From Paenibacillus riograndensis SBR5 (GTDB taxonomy: Bacteria; Bacillota; Bacilli; Paenibacillales; Paenibacillaceae): a stretch of DNA of 64,000 nt. The notes under the pieces were generated by a model. It was not told the DNA's origin. It saw nothing but the letters and a program-made list of their open reading frames with translations, and did no database searches. Location: the NCBI RefSeq assembly GCF_000981585.1, contig NZ_LN831776.1, positions 2,557,001 through 2,621,000 of the forward strand, in the 5' to 3' direction. Position numbers and translations under genes: made by a program. Shown here piece after piece: positions 35,895 to 44,497 of this stretch. The stretch's first letter is position 1. Each line of letters opens with the position of its first letter.

Positions 35895-37319
35895 ATGTCG
35901 GTTGAAAAAGTGTTGCAGACGATCAAAGAGAACAATATCGAATGGGTGGATTTTCGTTTTGTAGATTTGGGTGGACGTGCTCACCATATCTCACTTCCAG
36001 CTTCTGCTGTTGATGAAGAAACATTTGTGAACGGTGTTGCATTTGACGGTTCTTCCATTACAGGTTTCCGTGGGATTGAAGAATCAGACATGGTTATGAT
36101 GCCCGATCCTGGCACTATATACATCGATCCTTTTACAGCTCATCCAACGCTTAACATCATGTGCGACATTTTCACACCTGATGGCGAACGTTACGAGCGC
36201 GACCCGCGTGGTATCGCAGTAAAAGCAGAAGAGTTCCTGCAAGCAAGCGGTGTAGGTACAGCAGCATTCTTCGCACCTGAGTCCGAGTTCTTCATCTTTG
36301 ATGATGTGCGTTATGAGAGCGGAATGAACAGCTCCTCCTACTTCGTAGATTCCGAAGAAGCGGTATGGAACACCAACCGCAAAGACGAAGGCGGCAACCT
36401 GGCATTCAAAGTAGGCGTTAAAGGCGGCTACGTGCCGGTAGCACCAGTGGATTCCCAACAGGATATCCGTAGCGAAATGTGCCGTTTGCTTAGTGAAGCA
36501 GGCCTCGAAATCGAACGCCATCACCATGAAGTGGCAACTGCAGGCCAGGCGGAAATCAACTTCCGTTTTGACACGCTGAAGAAAACAGCCGACAATCTCC
36601 TGACTTACAAATATATTGTGCAAAACACTGCACGCCAATACGGCAAAGTGGCAACCTTCATGCCAAAACCGCTGTTCGGCGACAATGGCAGCGGTATGCA
36701 CGTTCACCAATCCATTTTTAACGGCGATTCCCCTTTGTTCTACGAAAAAGGCGCTTATGCCAACCTGAGTGAAATGGCTTTGAACTACATTGGCGGTATC
36801 CTGTATCATGCTCCGGCACTGATCGCACTGACCAACCCAAGCACGAACTCGTTCAAACGTCTGGTTCCTGGCTACGAAGCACCGGTTAACCTGGTATTCT
36901 CCAAAGGTAACCGCTCCGCTGCAGTTCGTATCCCGGTAGCTGCTGTGACACCTAAGGGCTGTCGCATTGAGTTCCGCACACCGGACTCCACTGCCAACCC
37001 TTACCTGGCATTCTCCGCAATGCTGATGGCAGGTCTGGATGGAATCAAGAAGAAGATCAACCCTGTTGAATTGGGTTATGGTCCTCTGGACAAGAACATC
37101 TACGAATTGGCCGATGAAGACAAAGAGAAAATCCGCAGCGTTCCAGGCACACTGGAAGAAGCGCTGGATTCCTTGGAAGCTGACTACGAATTCCTTACAG
37201 AGGGCGGCGTATTCACTAAGGACTTCATCGATAACTACATCGCTCTGAAACGTTCCGAAGCTCAAGCGGTTGCCATTCGTGTTCATCCGCATGAATATTC
37301 CCTGTACTTTGATGTATAA
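35895..37319 (+). CDS. glnA: Glutamine synthetase, long type I form
   Basis: Makes glutamine from glutamate and ammonia. 474 residues, longer than the GSI-alpha enzyme of Bacillus (444) and the length of the GSI-beta class. Catalytic blocks are FDGSSITGF, FFAPESEFFIFD, HHHEVATAGQAEI, NGSGMHVHQS, NRSAAVRIP and IEFRTPDSTANPYLA. The C-terminal region NIYELADED with Y403 aligns with the adenylylation loop of enteric enzymes; whether it is modified here is unknown. There is no glnR next to it, so it may be an accessory copy. Codon use is biased toward preferred codons, suggesting high expression. Confidence 0.94.
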   Translation: MSVEKVLQTIKENNIEWVDFRFVDLGGRAHHISLPASAVDEETFVNGVAFDGSSITGFRGIEESDMVMMPDPGTIYIDPFTAHPTLNIMCDIFTPDGERYERDPRGIAVKAEEFLQASGVGTAAFFAPESEFFIFDDVRYESGMNSSSYFVDSEEAVWNTNRKDEGGNLAFKVGVKGGYVPVAPVDSQQDIRSEMCRLLSEAGLEIERHHHEVATAGQAEINFRFDTLKKTADNLLTYKYIVQNTARQYGKVATFMPKPLFGDNGSGMHVHQSIFNGDSPLFYEKGAYANLSEMALNYIGGILYHAPALIALTNPSTNSFKRLVPGYEAPVNLVFSKGNRSAAVRIPVAAVTPKGCRIEFRTPDSTANPYLAFSAMLMAGLDGIKKKINPVELGYGPLDKNIYELADEDKEKIRSVPGTLEEALDSLEADYEFLTEGGVFTKDFIDNYIALKRSEAQAVAIRVHPHEYSLYFDV

Positions 37320-37346
37320 GATCGCTTAATCATCCGAATAAATCTA

Positions 37347-37379
37347 GAGGCCTCCGGGAAACCGGGGGCTTCTTTTTTT
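37347..37379 (+). terminator. Terminator of glnA
   Basis: GAGGCCTCCGG-GAAA-CCGGGGGCTTC followed by TTTTTTT. Confidence 0.88.
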
Positions 37380-37547
37380 GTGCTGTGTTTTGTGCTGTGT
37401 GCCTTTCTCCGGGCTTTGCAGCGGTACAGTGGTACCTTTGTGAAGGATGAAGTTGAAGGGCGCTGTGAAGGAGCCAGCGGCCTCTGGGATTCGTCTGGCA
37501 GAGGCAAGGAGCTTCTGCTTTGGTATCTATGCATTGTTCAGTAAAAT

Positions 37548-37570
37548 CTTGAACTTGAAAAAGTTGGAAG
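37548..37570. repeat. Solo left end of MITE-like family C
   Basis: CTTGAACTTGAAAAAGTTGG resembles the left end of the element at 60381 (ATTGAACTTGAAAAATTAAG). No right end was found nearby. Confidence 0.35.
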
Positions 37571-37591
37571 CGAACTTCAGCGGGTGAATTA

Positions 37592-37660
37592 GACGCCGAT
37601 GCAGACGCGGGCGCGGATGCGGGCGCCGATGCGGATGCTACCGATGCCGATGCCGATACC
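37592..37660. repeat. Low-complexity GAYGCN hexamer tract
   Basis: About 23 codon-like triplets of GAC/GAT alternating with GCN (Asp-Ala if translated on +). The frame is preceded by a stop with no start codon between, so I do not call a gene. It is in the 1.25-kb gap between glnA and the GH94 gene. Confidence 0.7.
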
Positions 37661-37881
37661 AGTGCGAATCTCTTTTCAATTAGGTCAGAACTCGCATTCT
37701 ATCCTGAAATAACGATGTCCGAGCCGGGTACATTGTTATGGAAGCCTCGTATTTGGCGAAGCCGAATTGAGGGCACATCTCCGAAATTTCATCGTCTGAA
37801 GTGAAGTGCCGCAAAAAAGCGACATGGATATCTATTGCATTATGTGCAGCAGATGATCCGTAAATCGATCAAAAAACTCAA

Positions 37882-38015
37882 TCTACTGTATTTTGTACAT
37901 TAGAAATCCCTAGAATAGCTGATTTTGACTCAAAATCCGTAAAACTATTGCACGAAATACAATAGAATGTGAATTAGCGCAGAGAACTAATAATTCTATT
38001 GCACGAAATACAGCA
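37882..38015. repeat. Intergenic repeat family B, locus 2
   Basis: Forward module CTACTGTATTTTGTACATTA, then two reverse modules (CTATTGCACGAAATACAATA near 37945 and CTATTGCACGAAATACAGCA near 37996), each followed by GAATGTGAATTRGCGCAG. Confidence 0.75.
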
Positions 38016-38335
38016 GAATGTGAATTGGCGCAGCGCACTAGTTATTATAGAAGAAAATATATCTGGATCTTACGAAAAAGTTTCGGCAACATACTGCAAT
38101 AATGACTGAGATTTCAGTTTTTCAAATTGGAGAGCGCTTTCCTTTTTGCGGATAAACTATTTTAGAAGTGAAAATTATAAGGAAATAATCATTTTCTATG
38201 CTGAATTTGGATATTTACGAAAGTGGTTTCGTTGAAATTACACCTTAGAATCAGCTTTTATTAGCGTTTGGTTTGCTATGAAATCGGCTTGTTCCAAGGT
38301 TTTTTTGTTTTCCCTTACGGTGCTTCAGAAAAATC

Positions 38336-38383
38336 TTTACAAAAAAATGCAACGGTGTAATAATAAAAACCGAAACCGGTTTC
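38336..38383 (+). promoter_or_regulatory. Promoter with LacI-type/cre-like operator for the GH94 gene
   Basis: TTTACA (38336-38341), a 17-nt spacer and AATAAT (38359-38364), followed by the perfect palindrome GAAACCGGTTTC (38372-38383) where a repressor would block initiation. The palindrome also fits most of the CcpA cre consensus. A further palindrome, AGGTTAACCT, lies near 38425. Confidence 0.6.
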
Positions 38384-38448
38384 TGTTATGTTTTGACGTA
38401 ACGGTCTGCCGTTTTAACTTGCTTAGGTTAACCTCAATATAGTTTGCC

Positions 38449-38561
38449 TATGAGCAATAGAGTATGAGCAATAGAGTATGAACAGTAAAGTGCGAACAGT
38501 AAAGTATGAGTAATGGAGTAATGAGCAAGGGGATATGAGCAATAAAATAGGAGCAATAGAG
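38449..38561. repeat. 14-bp tandem repeat, eight units, before the GH94 start
   Basis: Units of TATGAGCAATAGAG and variants (TATGAACAGTAAAG, TATGAGTAATGGAG and others) run without gaps to the ribosome binding site of the GH94 gene. Several units contain ATGAGCAAT, giving spurious upstream start codons. Confidence 0.9.
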
Positions 38562-38573
38562 AGGATGAACACA

Positions 38574-41309
38574 ATGAATCAGTCGAAAACAGGATGGGTT
38601 TTTACCGGAAGCAACGGGGATTTCCGTCTTAAGCAGCCTGACCGGAGCAGTTTTTTATATTTTCCTCTGGTCAATGAGGGGGGAATGATGTCTTCTGTCA
38701 GTCCGAAGCTCCATGGTCAAGTCACTTCAGGCCATAATACATTTCTTACTCCGCCCTTGTCTGTGGAAGATCTGCATAACTCCCGGGCCTCCCGCAACTT
38801 CTGGGTGTATGTGGACGGCAAAGGGGCCTGGTCGGCAGCAGGGAACTCCGCCCGGCAAAATGCCGGTATGTATGGTGAAGAGGCTGAAGATTCAGAACTG
38901 GAGGCGGGTTTGCTGTGGCACCGTGTAACCCGTGAGAGCCGGGAGTTTGGCATCAAGGCGGAAATCACCAGTTTTGTACCCGCAGGCAACGATAAGGTAG
39001 AGCTTATGAAGGTTGTGCTTACCAATATCTCTGCTGAGGAATTGACTGTGACGCCTACAGCAGCGGTTCCGCTCTATGCGCGTTCAGCAGATGATCTGCG
39101 GGACCACCGGCATGTCACCTCGCTGCTGAACCGGATCTATACCTCTGCGCATGGGGTTGAAGTGCAGCCGGCGCTATCCTTCGATGAGCGCGGACACCGG
39201 GTGAATCACACCTCATATGGTGTGTTTGGGGCCGCAGAAGGCGGCGGGAAGCCAACCGGTTTCTTTCCGGTACAGGAGAAATTCATTGGTGAAGGCGGAA
39301 GTCTGGATTGGCCGGAAGCGGTAGTTTTGAACCGGGAACCGCAAACCGGCGCAGGCGGCGGTGTACATAGGGAAGGTTATGAGGCGCTTGGCGGACTGCG
39401 GTTTGCTGCGGCAGCTTTGCAGCCGGGCCACAGCATTTCATATGTGCTTGTGCTGGCGATCGGTGATGAAAGAATCGATGTTGCTGCGCTGATGGACAAA
39501 TACGGTTCTGTCAGAGCTTTTGACGCCATGCTCCGGGAGAACAAATCGTTCTGGGCCGACAAGGTGAACACAGTGGAATTTCATACTAGTGACCCGGTGG
39601 CGGACCAATGGATGAAATGGGTTACCCTGCAGCCGGTGCTGCGCAGACTGTATGGCAATTCCTTTTTGCCGTACCATGACTACGGCCGTGGCGGCCGCGG
39701 CTGGCGGGACCTTTGGCAGGACTGCCTGGCGCTGCTGATCATGGAACCGGGAGATGTGCGCAGTCTGCTGCTGAATAACTATGCCGGGGTCCGAATCGAC
39801 GGCAGCAATGCGACGATTATCGGCCAGCAGCCGGGCGAGTTCATCGCCGACCGCAACAATATTCCGCGCGTGTGGATGGACCACGGGGCGTGGCCGTTCC
39901 TCACCACCATGCTGTATCTGGACCGGAGCGGGGATCTGGACTTTCTGCTTGAGCAGCAGAGCTACTTCCGGGATTCCTTTATGGCCCGCTGCCGGGAGCG
40001 GGACGCTTCCTGGGATGCGTCCGCAGGCAGCACTCTGCAAACAGCGGACGGAGCGTCTTATACGGGAACCATTCTGGAGCATATTCTGCTGCAAAACCTT
40101 GTTCCGTTCTTCAACGTAGGGGAACACAACAATATTCTGCTGGAAGGCGCAGACTGGAATGACGGTCTGGATATGGCGTCACAGCGTGGTGAAAGTGTCA
40201 CCTTCACCTCTTTCTATGCCAGCAATCTGCTGGACCTCTCCCGGCTGCTGCGCATACTGAAAGAGCGCAAAGGGCTTGAAACGCTGGAACTGGCGGAAGA
40301 AATGACGCTGCTGCTGGATTCATTACATGATGCTGTGGATTATGAGTCCGTAGCCGCCAAGCGGGGACTGCTGGACCGTTATTATGCTGCTGCACCGAAC
40401 AAGGTAAGCGGCGTCCGTTCGGAGCTTACGCTGGACAGGATAGCGGATGATCTGGCCCGGAAGGCCGAGTGGCTTGTTGATCATTTGCGCCGGAACGAGT
40501 GGATACAGGGCAATCAGGGAGACGGCTGGTTCAACGGCTATTACAATAATGACGGGGAACGTGTGGAAGGAGAAGCCGGCGGCAACATCCGGATGACGCT
40601 GACAGGCCAAGTGTTTCCGCTCCTCGGCCATGCTGCCGCTCCTGAGCAGATTCCGCAGATCATCGCAGCGGTGGAGCGTAATCTGTATGATGGGAAAATC
40701 GGGTACCGGCTGAATACGGATTTTGGCGGCATCCAGCAGAATTTGGGCCGCGCATTCGGGTTTGCCTTTGGTCATAAAGAGAATGGGGCTATGTTCAGCC
40801 ATATGACCGTGATGTACGGAAATGCACTGTATAAGCGCGGTTATGTAAAAGAAGGGCGCAAGGTGCTGGATTCACTGTACAGCCTGAGCGTAAACTTCGA
40901 GCTCAGCCGGATGTATCCCGGCATTCCGGAGTACATTAATGAGCAAGGCAGAGGCATGTATACGTATCTGACCGGCTCGGCGAGCTGGCTGCTGCTGACC
41001 ATGGTTACCGAAGTATTCGGGGTCAAAGGAAAACTCGGGGATCTCTTGCTTCAGCCTAAGCTGATGAAAGACCAGTTTGACCAGGACGGGAAAGCATCGA
41101 TACGGACCATTTTTGCGGAGCGCGGGCTGGACGTTGTCTACACCGCTGCAAGCGGCGCTGAGTACGGAGACTACCAGATCCATTCCGTTACGCTGAACGG
41201 CGCTGAGGTGACGCTTCAGCGCGTCTCAGAGGGTGTTTTGATTCCCCGCAGCGTGCTGGCCGCCTTGCCGGAAGAAGGGTTCCATCTCCTGCAGGTGGTG
41301 CTGGCATAG
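38574..41309 (+). CDS. GH94 disaccharide phosphorylase, laminaribiose/cellobiose type
   Basis: Intracellular inverting phosphorylase that splits a beta-linked glucodisaccharide with phosphate into glucose 1-phosphate and sugar. 911 residues from the ATG at 38574 (spaced 9 nt after GAGAGG); an ATG at 38535 lies inside the tandem repeat. Seen: N-terminal beta-sandwich (FRLKQPDRSSFLYFPLVNE), barrel motifs YHDYGRGGRGWRDLWQD and RVWMDHGAWPF, the catalytic-acid region LLEGADWNDGLDMA, and C-terminal GGNIRMTLTGQVFPL and GRAFGFAFGHKENGAMFSH. The size is close to what I recall for Paenibacillus laminaribiose phosphorylase, but substrate cannot be read from sequence by eye. No transporter adjoins. Confidence 0.82.
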   Translation: MNQSKTGWVFTGSNGDFRLKQPDRSSFLYFPLVNEGGMMSSVSPKLHGQVTSGHNTFLTPPLSVEDLHNSRASRNFWVYVDGKGAWSAAGNSARQNAGMYGEEAEDSELEAGLLWHRVTRESREFGIKAEITSFVPAGNDKVELMKVVLTNISAEELTVTPTAAVPLYARSADDLRDHRHVTSLLNRIYTSAHGVEVQPALSFDERGHRVNHTSYGVFGAAEGGGKPTGFFPVQEKFIGEGGSLDWPEAVVLNREPQTGAGGGVHREGYEALGGLRFAAAALQPGHSISYVLVLAIGDERIDVAALMDKYGSVRAFDAMLRENKSFWADKVNTVEFHTSDPVADQWMKWVTLQPVLRRLYGNSFLPYHDYGRGGRGWRDLWQDCLALLIMEPGDVRSLLLNNYAGVRIDGSNATIIGQQPGEFIADRNNIPRVWMDHGAWPFLTTMLYLDRSGDLDFLLEQQSYFRDSFMARCRERDASWDASAGSTLQTADGASYTGTILEHILLQNLVPFFNVGEHNNILLEGADWNDGLDMASQRGESVTFTSFYASNLLDLSRLLRILKERKGLETLELAEEMTLLLDSLHDAVDYESVAAKRGLLDRYYAAAPNKVSGVRSELTLDRIADDLARKAEWLVDHLRRNEWIQGNQGDGWFNGYYNNDGERVEGEAGGNIRMTLTGQVFPLLGHAAAPEQIPQIIAAVERNLYDGKIGYRLNTDFGGIQQNLGRAFGFAFGHKENGAMFSHMTVMYGNALYKRGYVKEGRKVLDSLYSLSVNFELSRMYPGIPEYINEQGRGMYTYLTGSASWLLLTMVTEVFGVKGKLGDLLLQPKLMKDQFDQDGKASIRTIFAERGLDVVYTAASGAEYGDYQIHSVTLNGAEVTLQRVSEGVLIPRSVLAALPEEGFHLLQVVLA

Positions 41310-41330
41310 CAGCTGAAATATCATGAGGGG

Positions 41331-41370
41331 AGCGCCAGCTTAGCCGGATTTACGGCGGCGGGCGCTTTTT
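41331..41370 (+). terminator. Terminator of the GH94 gene
   Basis: AGCGCC pairs with GGCGCT, with an inner CCG/CGG, followed by TTTTT. Confidence 0.7.
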
Positions 41371-41454
41371 CACTGGACTTGAAACCATTGTCATGATATG
41401 AGATGCTTTCCGGCAGAATGAATGGTTTAATAAGTGAGGGTTGAATAAATACTG

Positions 41455-41672
41455 CTATATAAAGTGAACCTGAAAAACGAACAAAAGGGAAAAGGGATGG
41501 AGGGGAAGTTTGGAACTGTAGGAGCGAATGCGTCCGCCTTTGTCTGCGGATTTCCACCGCGAACAGCGGTACAAATCAAGAAATCTGCAGACAACAGCGG
41601 CCGGAAGTCCAAACATTCTCCGTAGTCCCGACGAAGTCCCTAATGTAAAGATCTTAAGTTCACTCTATATAG
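41455..41672. mobile_element. MITE-like element, copy 1 (218 bp)
   Basis: Terminal inverted repeats CTATATAAAGTGAACCT and AAGTTCACTCTATATAG match at 15 of 17 positions. The interior shares long blocks with the copy at 60381-60641 (GAAGTTTGGAACTGTAGGAG; GCGGATTTCCACCGCGAACA; AACAGCGGCCGGAAGTCCAA). It has internal pairing arms (AGTTTGGAACT with AGTCCAAAC; CCGC-GAACA-GCGG) and no coding capacity. It ends 22 bp before the start of the next gene. Confidence 0.75.
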
Positions 41673-41694
41673 ATATGGAAAGGAAGGATTGAAA

Positions 41695-42579
41695 ATGGCT
41701 TACAGTCTCTCAAACGGCATACTTCAAATAGATATAGCGGATGTCGGAGAGTACAGCGGTACCCGTTTTGACTGGACCGGATTTATTACAGGGGTGACTT
41801 TGCTTGAGGGAGGGCATACATACTGTGTGCCGGAAAGCCTGGTTCCAGGTCATGGCAGCGGAGGGATGGGGCTGTGCAATGAGTTCGGCATTTCCCGGGC
41901 AATTGGCTATGAGGAAGCAGCGGCCGGGGAGTGGTTCCCAAAGCTGGGAGTTGGGCTGCTTCAGAAGGTAAGCGATGAGCCCTATGACTTTTTCGGAAAC
42001 TATCCGCTTATTCCGTTCAAAATTGAAGAGGAGCGCAGTGCACAGTCGGTCACCTATACGGTTCAGCCGATGGAGTGCCGCGGATACAGCATACGATTAA
42101 CTAAAAAGATTACGCTGCTCGAAGACCGGCTGAATATTTCCTACTTGCTTGAGAACATGGGCGACAAGCCGCTGCATACAGAAGAATACATTCATAACTT
42201 TGTAGGGATTAACGGTGCAAGCGTCGGCCCGGACTATGAACTGGGAATCCCAGCCGGACTAAGGGTGGAAGACCCCGAATCGTTTTATACAGCGGATCTG
42301 CTGGCGGTATCCGGCAATTCCCTCACATGGAAGGCGGAGCCTGAACGGCCGTTTTACTGCAAGCTGGGCATCTGGAATAAAATGGATGATGGGTGTTTTT
42401 GGGAGCTGCGGCATAAGCCAAGCGGAGCCGGTGTGAGGGAGAGCGGGGATTTTGCCGCAGAGCGGATGGCGCTGTGGGGAGAAAAACATGTAATTTCTCC
42501 CGAGGTTTTTGTGAACATCAGCATTTTACCGCGTCACAGCAAGCATTGGAGCCGCAGCTATCAGTTTTTTACCTTGTGA
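41695..42579 (+). CDS. Aldose-epimerase-like (galactose mutarotase fold) protein
   Basis: 294 residues beginning MAYSLSNGILQIDIADVG. The beta-rich pattern and blocks such as EWFPKLGVGLLQK, TEEYIHNFVGINGA and FWELRHKPSGAGVRESGDF suggest the galactose-mutarotase superfamily, but I do not see the classical GalM catalytic motifs, so function is unassigned. The ATG at 41695 sits 7 nt after AAGGAAGG. It is next to a GH94 phosphorylase, which suggests sugar metabolism, although a terminator and the MITE-like element separate them. Confidence 0.65.
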   Translation: MAYSLSNGILQIDIADVGEYSGTRFDWTGFITGVTLLEGGHTYCVPESLVPGHGSGGMGLCNEFGISRAIGYEEAAAGEWFPKLGVGLLQKVSDEPYDFFGNYPLIPFKIEEERSAQSVTYTVQPMECRGYSIRLTKKITLLEDRLNISYLLENMGDKPLHTEEYIHNFVGINGASVGPDYELGIPAGLRVEDPESFYTADLLAVSGNSLTWKAEPERPFYCKLGIWNKMDDGCFWELRHKPSGAGVRESGDFAAERMALWGEKHVISPEVFVNISILPRHSKHWSRSYQFFTL

Positions 42580-42688
42580 AGGACCCCGATCTTACCTCTT
42601 ATGTGAATAATTATACTTGCTGGTGTGTGTGATTACTGCTATCATATCGATATCCATATTCATAGGAGAGAAAGGGTGGGGAGCAATT

Positions 42689-43777
42689 TTGAGCAAGAGA
42701 GCATACAATTTTAATGCAGGTCCGGCGGCATTGCCGCTGACAGTACTTGAACGCGCACAGGCGGAGTTTGTCGATTTCCGGGAAAGCGGAATGTCCATTA
42801 TGGAGATGTCGCACCGTGGGGCAATATACGAATCCGTGCATAATGAAGCGCAGGAACGTCTGCTTTCGCTCCTCGGCAATCCTCAAGGCTACAAGGTTCT
42901 GTTCATTCAAGGCGGAGCAAGCACACAGTTCGCCATGATCCCGATGAACTTTGTCACTGAAGGCAAGGTCGGCAGCTATGTCATGACGGGAAGCTGGGCA
43001 GAGAAGGCATTTAAGGAAGCGAAGCTGGTTGGAGGCGCACATGCCGCAGCATCTTCCGAAGACAAGAAGTTCCTGGCCATTCCCGAGCTGAGCAGCATCA
43101 AGGCTGCGGACAATGCGGCATATCTGCATGTTACCTCGAATGAGACTATCGAAGGAACACAATTTGCGGAGTATCCGGATGCCGGTTCCATTCCGCTGAT
43201 CGCGGATATGTCCAGCGACATTCTCAGCCGTTCCTTTGATGTGAATCAATTCGAGCTGATCTATGCCGGGGCGCAGAAGAATCTGGGACCTTCCGGTGTT
43301 ACTGTCGTGATTGTCAAGGAAGAGCTGATCGCCAAGTCGCCTTCCAATATTCCGACGATTCTGCGTTACGATACGCATCTGAAGAACAACTCTCTGTACA
43401 ATACGCCGCCATCCTTCTCTGTATATATGGTTAACGAAGTGTTAAAATGGATTGAGGAGCAAGGCGGACTGGCCGGCATTGAAGTTAAGAACCGCGACAA
43501 AGCAGCTCTGCTGTATGATCATATCGATGGCAGCGGCGGTTTCTACCGCGGAGTTGCGGAAGCAGGCAGCCGTTCCATTATGAACGTGACCTTCCGGATG
43601 CAGTCGGAAGAGCTGGAGAAGCAATTTGTCAAAGCAGCCGAGCAGGAAGGTTTTGTGGGGCTGAAGGGCCATCGCAGTGTGGGAGGCTTGCGTGCTTCCA
43701 TCTACAATGCGGTCCCTTATGAGAGCATTAAGGCGCTGTCTGATTTCATGAAGCATTTCCAGCAAACTCAAGGTTAA
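42689..43777 (+). CDS. serC: Phosphoserine aminotransferase
   Basis: PLP enzyme converting 3-phosphohydroxypyruvate to phosphoserine in serine synthesis. K197 in YAGAQKNLGPSG binds PLP; AYNFNAGPAALPLTVLE, MEMSHRGAIYESVH and FIQGGASTQFAMIPMN are family blocks. The start is taken as the TTG at 42689 (MSKRAYNF), behind GGGTGGGGAG (42675-42684), giving 362 residues, the usual length; starting at the upstream ATG 42617 would add a hydrophobic stretch not found in the family. A terminator follows. Confidence 0.94.
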   Translation: MSKRAYNFNAGPAALPLTVLERAQAEFVDFRESGMSIMEMSHRGAIYESVHNEAQERLLSLLGNPQGYKVLFIQGGASTQFAMIPMNFVTEGKVGSYVMTGSWAEKAFKEAKLVGGAHAAASSEDKKFLAIPELSSIKAADNAAYLHVTSNETIEGTQFAEYPDAGSIPLIADMSSDILSRSFDVNQFELIYAGAQKNLGPSGVTVVIVKEELIAKSPSNIPTILRYDTHLKNNSLYNTPPSFSVYMVNEVLKWIEEQGGLAGIEVKNRDKAALLYDHIDGSGGFYRGVAEAGSRSIMNVTFRMQSEELEKQFVKAAEQEGFVGLKGHRSVGGLRASIYNAVPYESIKALSDFMKHFQQTQG

Positions 43778-43794
43778 TGAATGCAAATTTCGAG

Positions 43795-43820
43795 CCTTCC
43801 GCCTGTTGGCGGAAGGTTTT
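43795..43820 (+). terminator. Terminator of serC
   Basis: CCTTCCGCC-TGTT-GGCGGAAGG followed by TTTTCT. Confidence 0.85.
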
Positions 43821-43909
43821 CTGTAAATTTAAGGCTTTATATGCTGACCGCCATGCCTCCTACAACATCAACGGGCTGAATAGCCTGCAGAGAGGAAGTT
43901 CACTACATT

Positions 43910-44374
43910 ATGGCATTACACATTGTGCTGGTGGAACCGGAGATTCCGGCCAACACCGGCAATATCGCCCGCACCTGTGCAGCAACAGGCACCCATCTTC
44001 ATCTGGTCCGCCCGCTGGGCTTCCGTACAGACGATGCTACACTGAAGCGTGCCGGTCTGGATTATTGGCATGCCGTACACATTGAATATCATGATTCCTT
44101 TGGGGAAGTGCTGGAAAAGTATGCGGAAGGCCGGTTCTTCTATGCAACAACGAAGGCGGACAAGCGCTATACCGATTTCACGTTCCGGGATGGGGATTTT
44201 TTTGTTTTTGGCAAAGAAACCAAGGGCTTGTCCGCTGAAATTCTCGAAGCCGGCAAAGAAACTGTAATGCGCATGCCGATGAGTGAGGCGGTTAGGTCCC
44301 TGAACTTATCCAACTCTGCGGCAATTATTGTGTATGAAGCGCTCCGGCAGCTGAATTTCCCGCAACTATTCTAA
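43910..44374 (+). CDS. trmL: tRNA (cytidine/uridine-34-2'-O)-methyltransferase
   Basis: SPOUT-fold methyltransferase of 154 residues that methylates the wobble ribose of leucine tRNAs in characterised homologues. Blocks: HIVLVEPEIPANTGNIARTC, HLVRPLGF, FVFGKETKGL and the knot motif RMPMSEAVRSLNLSNSAAI. Length and motifs match TrmL (formerly YibK/CspR). Monocistronic. Confidence 0.93.
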   Translation: MALHIVLVEPEIPANTGNIARTCAATGTHLHLVRPLGFRTDDATLKRAGLDYWHAVHIEYHDSFGEVLEKYAEGRFFYATTKADKRYTDFTFRDGDFFVFGKETKGLSAEILEAGKETVMRMPMSEAVRSLNLSNSAAIIVYEALRQLNFPQLF

Positions 44375-44408
44375 AAGTAAACATATTTTTTTAATTTCTT
44401 CAGCAGGA

Positions 44409-44447
44409 TTCGACATTTAGGTAACGAAATAGAAGAATAGTGCCGAA
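44409..44447. promoter_or_regulatory. Candidate Spo0A boxes upstream of the abrB-like gene
   Basis: TTCGACA (44409-44415) is the reverse complement of the consensus 0A box TGTCGAA; TGCCGAA (44441-44447) differs by one base. In B. subtilis, phosphorylated Spo0A represses abrB through such boxes. Confidence 0.5.
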
Positions 44448-44497
44448 ATAAGTAGTAGATACTAATTTTTTGTTGAACAGGAGAGTGTAAGTTAAAT

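Noticed and set aside
36084..37292. 402-codon open frame on - across glnA
   Set aside because: Mirror of strongly biased glnA codons; no start signal or domain.
37882..38015. CRISPR-like array from the repeated TGTATTTTGTACA/GCACGAAATACA motifs
   Set aside because: The repeats change orientation, spacing is irregular and no cas genes are present.
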